The notes under the pieces: generated by a model
Database searches by the model: none
Told to the model about the DNA's origin: nothing
Seen by the model: only the letters and a program-made list of their open reading frames with translations
In this document: positions 24,162 through 32,032 of the stretch, piece by piece
How positions within the stretch are numbered: position 1 is the stretch's first letter
Layout: the number at the start of each line of letters is the position of its first letter
Translations under genes and position numbers: made by a program
Assembly (NCBI GenBank): GCA_022616055.1
Contig: JAKEFM010000164.1
Location: 1 to 52,227 of the forward strand
DNA from: Planctomycetota bacterium
GTDB lineage: Bacteria > Planctomycetota > UBA1135 > JAKEFM01
DNA length: 52,227 nt
Reading direction: 5' to 3'

Positions 24162-25178
24162 ATGCCCCCCCCGGGGATGGCGGGGGGGCCACCCCCCCCC
24201 GTTGACGAGCCGGCCCGGCTCCTCCGCAATCCCCGCGTGCGGATCGACGTCCTGCTCACGGAGGAGCGTCTCGAGCGGGAGTTCCTCCAGGCGCTGCGGT
24301 TGCGCTCGCTCCCGGAGAAGTTCTTCTACTGGTTCCCCCTCTCCGTCCGGGCCTGGCTCTCCCTCTGCGCCCCCGGGGAGTACAGGAACTTCTCCCGCTC
24401 CCACGGCCTGCTCCGCGACTCCGCCGACGCGTGCGCCTCGGCCCTCGGGACCGGGCCGGTCGAGGTCGTGAGCCTCGGGGCGGGGGACGCGAGAAAGGAC
24501 CTCCTCCTCCTCGAGGCCCTCGATCGCTCGGGGCGCGCGCCCCGGTACCTCGCCGTCGACGCGAGCCAGGGCCTCCTCGAGACCGCCTGCGAGTCCACCG
24601 CGCGATTCGACGGGTCGGGCCTCAAGGCCGACCTCACCGACCCCGCCCACCTCGCCTCGCTGCGCGCGCGGGCCGGCCCGACCCCCCGCCTCTTCCTCCT
24701 CGTCGGGAACACCCTCGGCGGGTTCGACCCTCCGGAGGCGATCCGGTCGTTCGGCGCCCTCCTCCGGCCCGAGGACCGCCTCCTCGTCGACGGGGAGATC
24801 CCGGGGCCCGACACGATGGCGGGGTACGACAATCCGACGAATCGGCGGTTCGCGTTCGCCCCCCTCCGGTGCCTCGGCTTAGGCGAGGAGGATGGCGCTC
24901 TCGTCTTCGTGCGGGAGGCCGATCCCCGGTTCCCCCGCCTGGAGAGGATCGCCAAGTACTTCCAGCCTCACCGGGACCTCGACCTGCGGATCTATGGGGA
25001 GCCCCTCCGTCTGGTCCGAGGGGAGCGCCTCGCGATGAACCACTCCTACAAGTACGGTCGGGATGCCTTCCTCCAGGTGCTCCGGGAGGCGGGAGGGCTC
25101 GACCCGCTTCTGGTCCGGGAGGCGGGCGACGGCCGGTTCGTCGCGGCGCTCTGCCGCCCCGGGGCGGGCGGGCGTTGA
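24162..25178 (+). CDS. EgtD-like SAM-dependent methyltransferase
   Basis: 338 residues. The family normally trimethylates the alpha-amino group of histidine (EgtD, ergothioneine pathway) or acts on related amino acids. Seen here: LPEKFFYWFP for the N-terminal PxKYFYD-type block, the SAM motif VVSLGAGDARKDLLLLEAL (about 103-121), YLAVDAS, and LLVGNTLGGFDP, which equals the GSTIGNF block of EgtD. No EgtB sulfoxide synthase is present, so ergothioneine synthesis is not shown. It is divergently transcribed from the 15-residue peptide with an 88-bp spacer and could either act on that peptide or be unrelated. The ATG at 24162 and the ATG at 24177 are both possible. Confidence 0.75.
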   Translation: MPPPGMAGGPPPPVDEPARLLRNPRVRIDVLLTEERLEREFLQALRLRSLPEKFFYWFPLSVRAWLSLCAPGEYRNFSRSHGLLRDSADACASALGTGPVEVVSLGAGDARKDLLLLEALDRSGRAPRYLAVDASQGLLETACESTARFDGSGLKADLTDPAHLASLRARAGPTPRLFLLVGNTLGGFDPPEAIRSFGALLRPEDRLLVDGEIPGPDTMAGYDNPTNRRFAFAPLRCLGLGEEDGALVFVREADPRFPRLERIAKYFQPHRDLDLRIYGEPLRLVRGERLAMNHSYKYGRDAFLQVLREAGGLDPLLVREAGDGRFVAALCRPGAGGR

Positions 25179-25210
25179 CCGGAAGGGGGAGGAGGGGGAA
25201 GCTGGCGACC

Positions 25211-25576
25211 ATGCCGACCCGCGAGGAGCTCTTCGAGCGGGCGGTCGGCCTGTACGCCCAGACCAAGTTCGAGGAGGCGGCCCTCGCCTATCGGGCCGTG
25301 CTCGACGCCGACCCCCGTCACACGGAGGCGCTCCACGGCCTGGCGATGTCCTGTTTCCAGCTCCACCGCTACGACGAGGCGATCGACACGGCGAAGAAGA
25401 TCCTGGAGATCGACCCCGACGACGCCTTCGCCCACACGGGGCTCTCCATGTTCTACCAGCGCAAGGGGATGATCTCGGAGGCGGAGAAGGAGCAGGCGGA
25501 GGCGCGGGTCGCGGGGTGGAGGAGACAGCTCGGCGAGGAGGGAGGGGAGCCGCCCGGCGCCGGGCCGGCCGGTTGA
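25211..25576 (+). CDS. Small tetratricopeptide-repeat protein
   Basis: 121 residues with about two and a half TPR units: LFERAVGLYAQTKFEEAALAYRAVLDADP, then ALHGLAMSCFQLHRYDEAIDTAKKILEIDP, then AHTGLSMFYQRKGMISEAEKEQ. TPRs bind partner proteins. There is no signal peptide, so it is cytoplasmic. The start ATG at 25211 has purine-rich GGAGG-type sequence upstream. Its stop overlaps the TTG start of the next gene (TTGA). It follows the EgtD-like gene by 32 bases and may share its transcript. Confidence 0.85.
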   Translation: MPTREELFERAVGLYAQTKFEEAALAYRAVLDADPRHTEALHGLAMSCFQLHRYDEAIDTAKKILEIDPDDAFAHTGLSMFYQRKGMISEAEKEQAEARVAGWRRQLGEEGGEPPGAGPAG

Positions 25577-26319
25577 GAGGGTCCCGCCCGGGCGGGCCTC
25601 TCCTCTCCGCCCTCCTCTGCGCCTCCTGCGTCGGGCCGAAACCGGGCCTCTGGCCTCCCAGACCGGGCGACCCGCGGTTCGAGATCGACGTCGTCTTCCA
25701 CGACCGGCACACGGTCCTCGTCGAGCCGGTGGAGGGCCGGGCCGCATATCGGGAATGGGGCTACGCGGAGAAGGCGTGGTACGTCGAGGGCGAGCGCGGA
25801 TCCTCCGGGATGATCCGCGCCCTCTTCTGGCCCACCGCATCGGTCCTCGGCTGCGAGGAGCGGGACTCCCCCCTCAGGAGGCGCCACCCGGAGGAGGAGG
25901 TCGAGCGCTGGTCCTTCGTCGTCTCGAGGCGCGGCCTCGACGAGATGCACGCGTACCTCGACGCGGAGCGGGGCCCGCCCCTGCCGCGCCTCCCCGGCTG
26001 GAACGAGGGGACCCACGCCTACCACCTCTTCCACCAGTGCCACCACGTGACCGCCGGCGCCCTCCGAGCGGCCGGCCTCCCGATCGCGCCCTGGTGGTGC
26101 TTCACGGGAGGACTGACCCGGCTTCAGTTGAACCGGATCCGCCGCTACCACGAGGAGGCCGGCGTCGTTCCCGTCCCCCGCTCGCGAACGCCCGTCCCAT
26201 CCGCTCCCGTCGGGGGCCGCGCCGCCCCTGACGCAGGACTCCTCCTCCTCCCTCCTTTCGTGGAGCAACGGGCGACGTCGCGCCGCTCGGAGCCAGGCGA
26301 GCCCAGGCTCGGACAATAA
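25573..26319 (+). CDS. DUF2459-family lipoprotein-like protein
   Basis: 248 residues from the TTG overlapping the TPR stop. An N-terminal hydrophobic stretch ending LLCASC looks like a lipobox, so it is probably a lipoprotein. The DUF2459 features are EIDVVFHDRHTVLV (about 33-46), EWGYAEKAWY (about 58-67), ALFWPTASVLG and the block YHLFHQCHHVTAGALRAAGLPI (about 152-173). Family function is unknown. The last roughly 55 residues are low-complexity and lie outside the domain, so the end of the functional protein is uncertain. Confidence 0.72.
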   Translation: MRGSRPGGPLLSALLCASCVGPKPGLWPPRPGDPRFEIDVVFHDRHTVLVEPVEGRAAYREWGYAEKAWYVEGERGSSGMIRALFWPTASVLGCEERDSPLRRRHPEEEVERWSFVVSRRGLDEMHAYLDAERGPPLPRLPGWNEGTHAYHLFHQCHHVTAGALRAAGLPIAPWWCFTGGLTRLQLNRIRRYHEEAGVVPVPRSRTPVPSAPVGGRAAPDAGLLLLPPFVEQRATSRRSEPGEPRLGQ

Positions 26320-26343
26320 TGGCGGGGTGCCCCTCGCCCGCCG

Positions 26344-27582
26344 GTGAAGATTCTCCTCCTCACGTCCTTCTTCCCTCCGGACAGGGGAGGAGTCCCGCAC
26401 CACGTATCCTCGCTGCTGCGCGAGTACCGCAGGCGCGGGCACGAGGTCGTCGTGCTCAGGAAGGTGGTCGACGAGGGAGAGGAGTACGAGCTCTCGAGGA
26501 CCGAGGCATCCGGCTATCCCCTCTACTCCCTCCGTTACCGCTGGAAGGATGCGGATCGCTTCGAGCGGACGTACGGATCGCCCCGGATCGAGGAGCGGTT
26601 CGAAGGGGTCCTCGCCGCGGAGCGGCCCGACGTCGTCCACGCCTTTCATCTCACCGGTCTCGGCGCGGGGATCCCCCTCGTGGCAAAGAAGCGCGGGGTC
26701 CCCTTCGTCCTCACCCTGAGCGACTTCTGGATGGGCTGCCCGCGCAGCCAGAGGATGACTCCCGCGCTCGACCTGTGCCCAAGGATCGACCGCGGGAAAT
26801 GCGTCCCGTGCCTACGCGCGCTCTTCGGCGAGCTCCTTCCGGACGGAGAGGAGGGGAGGCGCGTCCTCGCGCGTTACGACGACCTGATCCGAGAATCGCT
26901 CCTCGGGGCGAGCGCGCTCGTCTCCTTCTCCCGCTTCGCGAAGGAGCTCTACGCCGCGGAAGGGATCCCCTCCTCTCGGATCGAGGTCGTCCCGATCGGG
27001 GTCGACCCCGATCCGTTCCGCGGGCTCGTGCGAACGCGGGCCTCCGTCTTCCGGATCGCGTTCCTCGGGACGGTCATGCTCTCGAAGGGCCCCCATGTTC
27101 TCCTCGACGCGCTCCCGCACTTGCCTCGCGGGGCCGTCCGGATCCTCGTCCACGGGGAGGCTGCCCCATGGTTCGAGGTCCGCGATTATGCGGATCGACT
27201 TCATGCCCAGGTCCGCCCGGGAGACCCGGTGACCTTCACGGGTCCGTACGATCCGGCCGACGTGCCTCGCCTCCTCGGCGACGCCGACTGTCTCGTCGTC
27301 CCGAGTCTCTGGTTCGAGACGTTCTCGATCACCATCCGAGAAGGATGGCTCGCGGGGGTTCCGGTCGTCGCCTCGCGGCTCGGGGCCATGGAAGAGGCGA
27401 TCGAGGACGGCGTCACCGGGCTCCTCTTCAGACCCGGGGACGCCCGCGACCTTGGCGCGAAGCTCCTCTCCCTCCTGGGAAACCCCGAATTGCGCCGGAG
27501 CATGGTCCAGGCCCCGAAGTCGATCCCGACGGTCGTCGAGACGGCCGATCGCCTCCTCGGGCTCTACGCTCGGATCCGGTGA
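26344..27582 (+). CDS. Glycosyltransferase family 4 (GT-B)
   Basis: 412 residues. The N-terminal half opens KILLLTSFFPPDRGGVPHHV, the usual acceptor-domain start. The C-terminal GT1-type domain has IAFLGTVMLSKGPHVLLDAL, the donor-site stretch PSLWFETFSITIREGWLAGVPVVAS (about 320-345), and GVTGLLFRPGD. A Cys-rich insert, GCPRSQ...LCPRIDRGKCVPC (about 138-158), also occurs in the GT4 protein at 32033. It probably adds a sugar to a surface polysaccharide; donor and acceptor are unknown. The GTG at 26344 starts the plus-strand arm of the cluster. Confidence 0.9.
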   Translation: MKILLLTSFFPPDRGGVPHHVSSLLREYRRRGHEVVVLRKVVDEGEEYELSRTEASGYPLYSLRYRWKDADRFERTYGSPRIEERFEGVLAAERPDVVHAFHLTGLGAGIPLVAKKRGVPFVLTLSDFWMGCPRSQRMTPALDLCPRIDRGKCVPCLRALFGELLPDGEEGRRVLARYDDLIRESLLGASALVSFSRFAKELYAAEGIPSSRIEVVPIGVDPDPFRGLVRTRASVFRIAFLGTVMLSKGPHVLLDALPHLPRGAVRILVHGEAAPWFEVRDYADRLHAQVRPGDPVTFTGPYDPADVPRLLGDADCLVVPSLWFETFSITIREGWLAGVPVVASRLGAMEEAIEDGVTGLLFRPGDARDLGAKLLSLLGNPELRRSMVQAPKSIPTVVETADRLLGLYARIR

Positions 27583-27690
27583 GGAACCGGCGTTCCCGGT
27601 GACCGGATCTCCGTCCCTCGCCGGAGGGTCGCCCCTGGGCCGTCGGGGGGCGTACCGGTTCCTGCCTCGCACGCGGGGCTGACGCTCGCG

Positions 27691-28659
27691 GTGCCCGGCG
27701 CGCCTTCCGTCTCCCTCATCCTCCCCACCCTCGACGCGGGTCCCTTTCTCGAGGAGGTCCTGGCCGCGATCGACCTCCAAGACGCGGGGGTCGAGCTGGA
27801 GCGCCTCGCGATCGACTCGGGCTCGAGGGACGGCACCAGAGAGCGACTGGTGCGCCACGGGTTCACGGTCCACTCGATCGCGCGGAAGGAGTTCAACCAC
27901 GGGGCCACTCGTGACTTCGCGATCGCGCAGACCCGTGGGGAGTTCGTCGTCCTTCTCACCCAGGACGCGGTCGCGGCGGACCCGCACTGGCTCCGGCACC
28001 TGCTCGAGCCCTACGCGGACCCCCGGGTGGGCGGGGTCTACTCTCGCCAGATCCCGAGGTCCGGATGCAACCCCATCATCGCCCAGCGCATCCGGAACTG
28101 GGCGGCGTCCCGCCCCGAACCCGTCGTCCAGCAGGTCGAGAGCCCGGAGGCCTTCGCGTGCCTCTCTCCCCTGGAGCGCCTCGAACGTGCGGCGTTCGAC
28201 AACGTCGCGTCCTCGGTACGCCGATCCGCCTGGCAGGAGATCCCCTTCGGCAGGAGGGCTTTCGGCGAGGATCTCGCGTGGGGGAAGCGCGCGCTTCTCG
28301 CGGGGTGGAGGATCGTCTTCCAGCCGAAGAGCCTCGTCGTCCACAGCCACAACCGGTCGGTCTGGGACGAATTCCGCCGCCTCTACTGCGATCACCAGAA
28401 CCTCAACGAGCTGTTCGGCGTGACGCTGGTCCCGACGGTCCGCACGGCCCTGCGCGCCCTCCGACCCAGGACCCGCGAGCACCTGAGGACCCTCGACTCC
28501 CTCCCGCCGGAGGAGGCCCGTCGCTGGAGCTCCTGGGCGCGGGGCTACGCCTTCGCCGAACTCTTCGGGATCTACCTCGGCGCGAGGAGTCCGCGCTGGC
28601 GAGAGCGACGGGTTTTCGGATTTCGGGCGCTCGACCGGATCCTGCGGCGCGGGATCTGA
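27691..28659 (+). CDS. Glycosyltransferase family 2
   Basis: 322 residues of GT-A type. The N-terminus SVSLILPTLDAGPFLEEVLAAI, the IDSGSRDGTRE block (about 51-60), NHGATRDFAIAQTRGEFVVLLTQDA (about 73-96, with QDA in place of the DxD metal site) and FGEDLAWGKRALLAGWRIVFQP (about 190-211) fit rhamnosyltransferase-like members. It would transfer a sugar to a polysaccharide or lipid carrier on the cytoplasmic face. The gap to the preceding glycosyltransferase is 108 bases. The GTG at 27691 is the start. Confidence 0.88.
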   Translation: MPGAPSVSLILPTLDAGPFLEEVLAAIDLQDAGVELERLAIDSGSRDGTRERLVRHGFTVHSIARKEFNHGATRDFAIAQTRGEFVVLLTQDAVAADPHWLRHLLEPYADPRVGGVYSRQIPRSGCNPIIAQRIRNWAASRPEPVVQQVESPEAFACLSPLERLERAAFDNVASSVRRSAWQEIPFGRRAFGEDLAWGKRALLAGWRIVFQPKSLVVHSHNRSVWDEFRRLYCDHQNLNELFGVTLVPTVRTALRALRPRTREHLRTLDSLPPEEARRWSSWARGYAFAELFGIYLGARSPRWRERRVFGFRALDRILRRGI

Positions 28660-28992
28660 CTCCAGTCCCGGGGACCGGCGGCGACTCGGGCCGGCACGCG
28701 CCCACCGGACCTCGTCGGGCCGCTCGGTCGTGATCGTTCCGTTGACGCGATCTGCCCGCGCGGCGAGCATCTCGTCGACCGTGAACGCTTCGACGAGACA
28801 GTTCCGATGCCCCGCCCGACGGCCGTGCCCGGCCTCGAAGAAGCCCGTGCTCGCCCGCGCGCGGAACCAGAGGCGATCCTGAACACGATGGAACGCCCTC
28901 GACTGATCACGAAGACTCGAGGCGGGGTACCGCTCCCGGCACCGACACCGGAAAGTGTTTCCTGAACACCCCACCCCTGCATTCCTGCGCTC
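28660..28992. other. Intergenic stretch without a recognised gene
   Basis: About 330 bases separate the family 2 glycosyltransferase from the lower-GC methyltransferase. Open frames exist on the minus strand, for example one containing NCLVEAFTVDEMLAAR, but none has a supported start or a recognised family. It may hold the remains of a gene lost when the methyltransferase was acquired. No terminator with a T-run was found. Confidence 0.4.
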
Positions 28993-29991
28993 TTGTCCGT
29001 TTGCGACGGCGCGCCTCCCCCTTCGACTTCTGTGAAGCTGAGTCCAGTGATCGCGTCGTTGGTGAATCTTCTGAACCCTCGAGACAGACTTGGAATCTCC
29101 AGAGTGTCAGGCTCCGATGGCTACGCCGCCTACGCAGACGAAATGCTCCCGGAGATCCAGAGGCGCCTGCGAATCGAGCATGCTCTGATCCAGGGACGAA
29201 CCAGCTTCCCTGTCGATGGCCGCTGCTACGTCTGTCGACAGCGCGTGAGCTTCCTTGTGGATTTCGCGTATGCCTATGAGGTGAACGGCGTCCTGACTCC
29301 CAATTGGAGAGAGCGGTTGGTGTGTCCTCGTTGCAATCTCAACAACCGAATGCGGGCCGTCATACAAGTCTTCGAACAGGAATGCCACGTTTCCAGGACA
29401 GCGTCAGTTTATGTCACCGAACAGACGACAGCGCTATTCCGCGCCATCCGCGCACGCTATCCATGCACCATCGGGAGCGAGTTTCTTGGAGAGTCGGTCG
29501 GATTGGGCGAAAAGAACTCGCTCGAGATTCGAAACGAGGATCTGGCTAGGCTCACCTTCCCAGACAATGCCTTCGACGCGCTTCTATCCTTCGACGTCCT
29601 CGAGCACATTCCGCACTTTGGTTCTGCCCTGTCCCAGTGCTTCCGTTGCCTGAAACCAGGCGGGACGCTGCTCTTCAGCGTGCCGTTTCGGTTCGACTTA
29701 AGATACAACGTTGTCCGAGCTAGCGCGGAATCCGATGGGACCGTGAAGCACTGTCAGCCGCCCGAGTATCACGGGGATCCTCTCAGCGACAAGGGAATCC
29801 TCTGCTATCACGACTTTGGCTGGGAGCTGCTTGACGGGCTAAGGAGTCTCGGTTTCGAGGGCGTAGCTGCGCTCCTGTACTGGTCGCTCAAGCTTGGCTA
29901 TCTGGGAGGACAACAGTATCTATTCGTTGCCAAAAAGCCGCGCGCGAAGACGCCCGGGAGGAACCGCGGTACTCCTTTGCGCTGGACGTGA
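28993..29991 (+). CDS. Class I SAM-dependent methyltransferase with zinc-type Cys pairs, lower GC
   Basis: 332 residues. A putative zinc site is formed by CYVC (about 77-80) and CPRC (about 112-115). The Rossmann core shows LSFDVLEHIPHFGSALSQC and LKPGGTLLFSVPF (about 201-236), the post-motif regions of methyltransf_11 enzymes. In polysaccharide clusters such enzymes usually O-methylate sugars. The DNA is visibly less GC-rich than its neighbours (35 G+C of 60 at 29401-29460, against 51 of 60 at 40501-40560). The codon use differs, and an IS66-type relic follows. These points suggest recent transfer. The TTG start at 28993 is uncertain; GTG at 29032 or 29047 are alternatives. Confidence 0.8.
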   Translation: MSVCDGAPPPSTSVKLSPVIASLVNLLNPRDRLGISRVSGSDGYAAYADEMLPEIQRRLRIEHALIQGRTSFPVDGRCYVCRQRVSFLVDFAYAYEVNGVLTPNWRERLVCPRCNLNNRMRAVIQVFEQECHVSRTASVYVTEQTTALFRAIRARYPCTIGSEFLGESVGLGEKNSLEIRNEDLARLTFPDNAFDALLSFDVLEHIPHFGSALSQCFRCLKPGGTLLFSVPFRFDLRYNVVRASAESDGTVKHCQPPEYHGDPLSDKGILCYHDFGWELLDGLRSLGFEGVAALLYWSLKLGYLGGQQYLFVAKKPRAKTPGRNRGTPLRWT

Positions 29992-29994
29992 GGC

Positions 29995-30500
29995 GTGTGG
30001 TCGGCGACCTCGACCCCTCGGTCGATTCGGATCAGGACGTCCCGAGAGTGCTCTCGGGGCTCGAGCCCGGCACCCTTCGTCGTCATCAGGAGGCTCCTCA
30101 AGATCTCCGCCGTCCCCCCGCCGGGGTCATTGCCGAAGGTGAGCTGGTTCTTCCTCCCCTCGACGAAGGCCCCAAGCGCTGCTCGAGGATCGCTAGGAGG
30201 CGACGGAGCGCACCCTCGTCGGACTCCTCGGGCGCCGTGACGCGCCGTCCAGATCGGAGCGCCGTCTCGAACCCCCTGGCGCGGCGCCGTGCTCCCAGGC
30301 CCGGGAACCAGTCCGACAAATCCCACCGAGCGGCTTCCGCTCGACGCAACCGGTTGCTCCACGAAGCCAGTGTCGTCGGCGACCCTCCCGGCCGCCGCGC
30401 GAGCCGTCGGTGTGTGAGTTCCTCGCGATCCCGGCGCCCCAGCCGCCGGAGGAACTGTTCTCGGCGATGCGCTCGTTCCATGCGGACCATTCTCGACCCG
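29995..30500 (-). mobile_element. Degraded IS66-family insertion sequence remnant
   Basis: On the minus strand, about 29995-30190 encodes FVEGRKNQLTFGNDPGGG, ILRSLLMTTKGAGLEP and HSRDVLIRI in order. This matches the C-terminal end of IS66 transposases (GRKN-LF-GSD-GG...SLL-T-K--GL-P--YLRDVL-RI). In another minus frame, about 30330-30490, RREQFLRRL...LTHRRLARR...SPTTLASWSNRLRRAE resembles the helix-turn-helix of an IS66 accessory protein (TnpA). The catalytic core, TnpB and the frame between them are missing, so the element is dead. No terminal inverted repeats could be fixed. It sits just behind the lower-GC methyltransferase, and no intact gene fills 29992-30615. Confidence 0.65.
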
Positions 30501-30615
30501 CAGCCCCGAGCTCCCCGAAGAGGTCGAGCCAACGCAAGCGCCAGGACCTCCTTGCGGACGCGAGACGACGCGCGTACATTCCCCCTCGGACCGACGCAAT
30601 CAAGGAAGCTGCACC

Positions 30616-31494
30616 GTGGGTTCTACCGATCCCGTTCCCCGACCCGGCGAATCCGCGGTCGCTTGGGAAGAAGGCGTCCGAAGCCGCGGGGGAATCCGTA
30701 CGAGGTTCGGGTGGACCTCCTACGACGACATCTCCGAGGACCTCGCCCGATCCGGAGTCAAGGTCCTCCCCCACCGGATCGACGTGGAGGCCTACCGGAG
30801 GTACGTGGCGGACTCCGGCTACCTCGACCTGGAGTACTTCGACCACGGTCGCAGGCCGTGCGCCGCCGAGAAGTACCTCGAGCACTTCGTTTCAATCGAT
30901 CTCCTTCGGATCCGGCCCGAGGACGTCGTGATCGACGTCGCCAGCGCGTCTTCCCCGTTCCCGGACATCGTGCGGGAGCGGGGAGTCCGGACGGTCTACC
31001 GCCAGGACATTTGGTACGAGCCGGGAATCCACGGCGACCGCATCGGCAGCGAAGCCATCCAGCTGCCGCTTCCCGACGCGTCGGCGGACGCCCTTACACT
31101 CCACTGTTCCTTCGAGCACTTCGAGGGGAACCGGGACGGCCTGTTCATCCGCGAGGCGGCGCGTGTGCTTCGGCCCGGCGGGCGCCTCTGCATCCTCCCC
31201 CTGTACACGAACCGGACCTACTGCATCCAGACCGATCCGGAGACGTGGGCGCAGCGCCCCGTGCAGTTCGAGCCCGACGCCCTGGTCTGCATCGCCACGA
31301 AGTGGGAGGAGCCTCACGGCCGCTTCTACGACGTCCGGCATTTCCTCGACCGGATCGTCGCCAACCTGGGCGAACTCGATCTCAAGATCTACCGAGTCGA
31401 GAACGCGACGGACGTGGCGCCCGACTGCTACCTGCGGCTGACCGCGCTCTTCACGAAGCCGGACGGTCCAACCACCGGGAAATATCGGGCCTAG
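30616..31494 (+). CDS. Class I SAM-dependent methyltransferase
   Basis: 292 residues. The SAM-binding segment is VVIDVASASSPFPDIVRERG (about 97-116). Later come LPLPDASADALTLHCSFEHFEGNRDGLFIREAARVLRPGGRLCILPLY (about 150-196 in pieces), typical of sugar or small-molecule methyltransferases. It lies in the polysaccharide cluster and probably methylates a glycan or its lipid carrier. The GTG at 30616 is one possible start; the first 30 residues look unconserved, so the true start may lie downstream. The stop shares the bases CTAG with the stop of the convergent coiled-coil gene. Confidence 0.8.
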   Translation: MGSTDPVPRPGESAVAWEEGVRSRGGIRTRFGWTSYDDISEDLARSGVKVLPHRIDVEAYRRYVADSGYLDLEYFDHGRRPCAAEKYLEHFVSIDLLRIRPEDVVIDVASASSPFPDIVRERGVRTVYRQDIWYEPGIHGDRIGSEAIQLPLPDASADALTLHCSFEHFEGNRDGLFIREAARVLRPGGRLCILPLYTNRTYCIQTDPETWAQRPVQFEPDALVCIATKWEEPHGRFYDVRHFLDRIVANLGELDLKIYRVENATDVAPDCYLRLTALFTKPDGPTTGKYRA

Positions 31495-32027
31495 CTCTCG
31501 CGGTTCTCGCCGCGCCGAGTCGCGTCGGTTTCCTTGAGGGCGGCGAGCTCTCGCCGGGCATCGTGAAGGAGCTCGACGAGGCGAAGGGCCTGCTCGCCGA
31601 GGACCTCCAGCTCCTGGCCCTTCCCGTGAAGCGCCTCGCGCAAGGCAGACGACTCGTCAAGGTGGGAAAGCGTCTGCCGGATGCCTTCGAGCGCGCCCTC
31701 GCTGCGCACGAGCCGTTCCGTCACCGAAGATTGCAGCTCCCCGAGCGTCTGCGCGATCCCGGAGACATCCTGCGCCTGCTGTGCGGCCTCCCGCATCGCG
31801 CGCCCGAGATCCTCGCGCAGGGCCCGGACCTCCGACGAGATCTGTGCGGAATCCTCCCTCGCGCGCGCGAGCTTCTCGCGCAGGGTCTCGAGGTCCGAGC
31901 GCAGGGTCTCCACGTCCGAACGGAGCGTGGCCGATTGCGCTTGGAGCGCCTGGAGCCCCGCAGGCCCGGACAGCTCGCGGGCGATCCAGAGCAGGCTTCC
32001 CTCGATCCGTTCGAGACGGACCCGCAC
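31491..32027 (-). CDS. Coiled-coil protein at the end of the glycosyltransferase operon
   Basis: About 178 residues, almost entirely heptad-like helix: LQAQSATLRSDVETLRSDLETLREKL, DSAQISSEVRALREDLG and LGELQSSVTERLVRSEGALEGI. No signal peptide or membrane helix. Such proteins often follow glycosyltransferases and may scaffold or set chain length, but nothing shows that here. The start is uncertain: GTG at 32027 has its AAGGAG too close, and CTG at 32036 would overlap the previous stop. The frame also runs open upstream across the neighbouring gene, which is a shadow. Confidence 0.7.
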   Translation of the reverse strand: MRVRLERIEGSLLWIARELSGPAGLQALQAQSATLRSDVETLRSDLETLREKLARAREDSAQISSEVRALREDLGRAMREAAQQAQDVSGIAQTLGELQSSVTERLVRSEGALEGIRQTLSHLDESSALREALHGKGQELEVLGEQALRLVELLHDARRELAALKETDATRRGENRES

Positions 32028-32032
32028 CTCCT

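Noticed and set aside
28660-28992. Minus-strand frame with NCLVEAFTVDEMLAAR as a gene
   Set aside because: No supported start or family match; noted only as an unassigned stretch.
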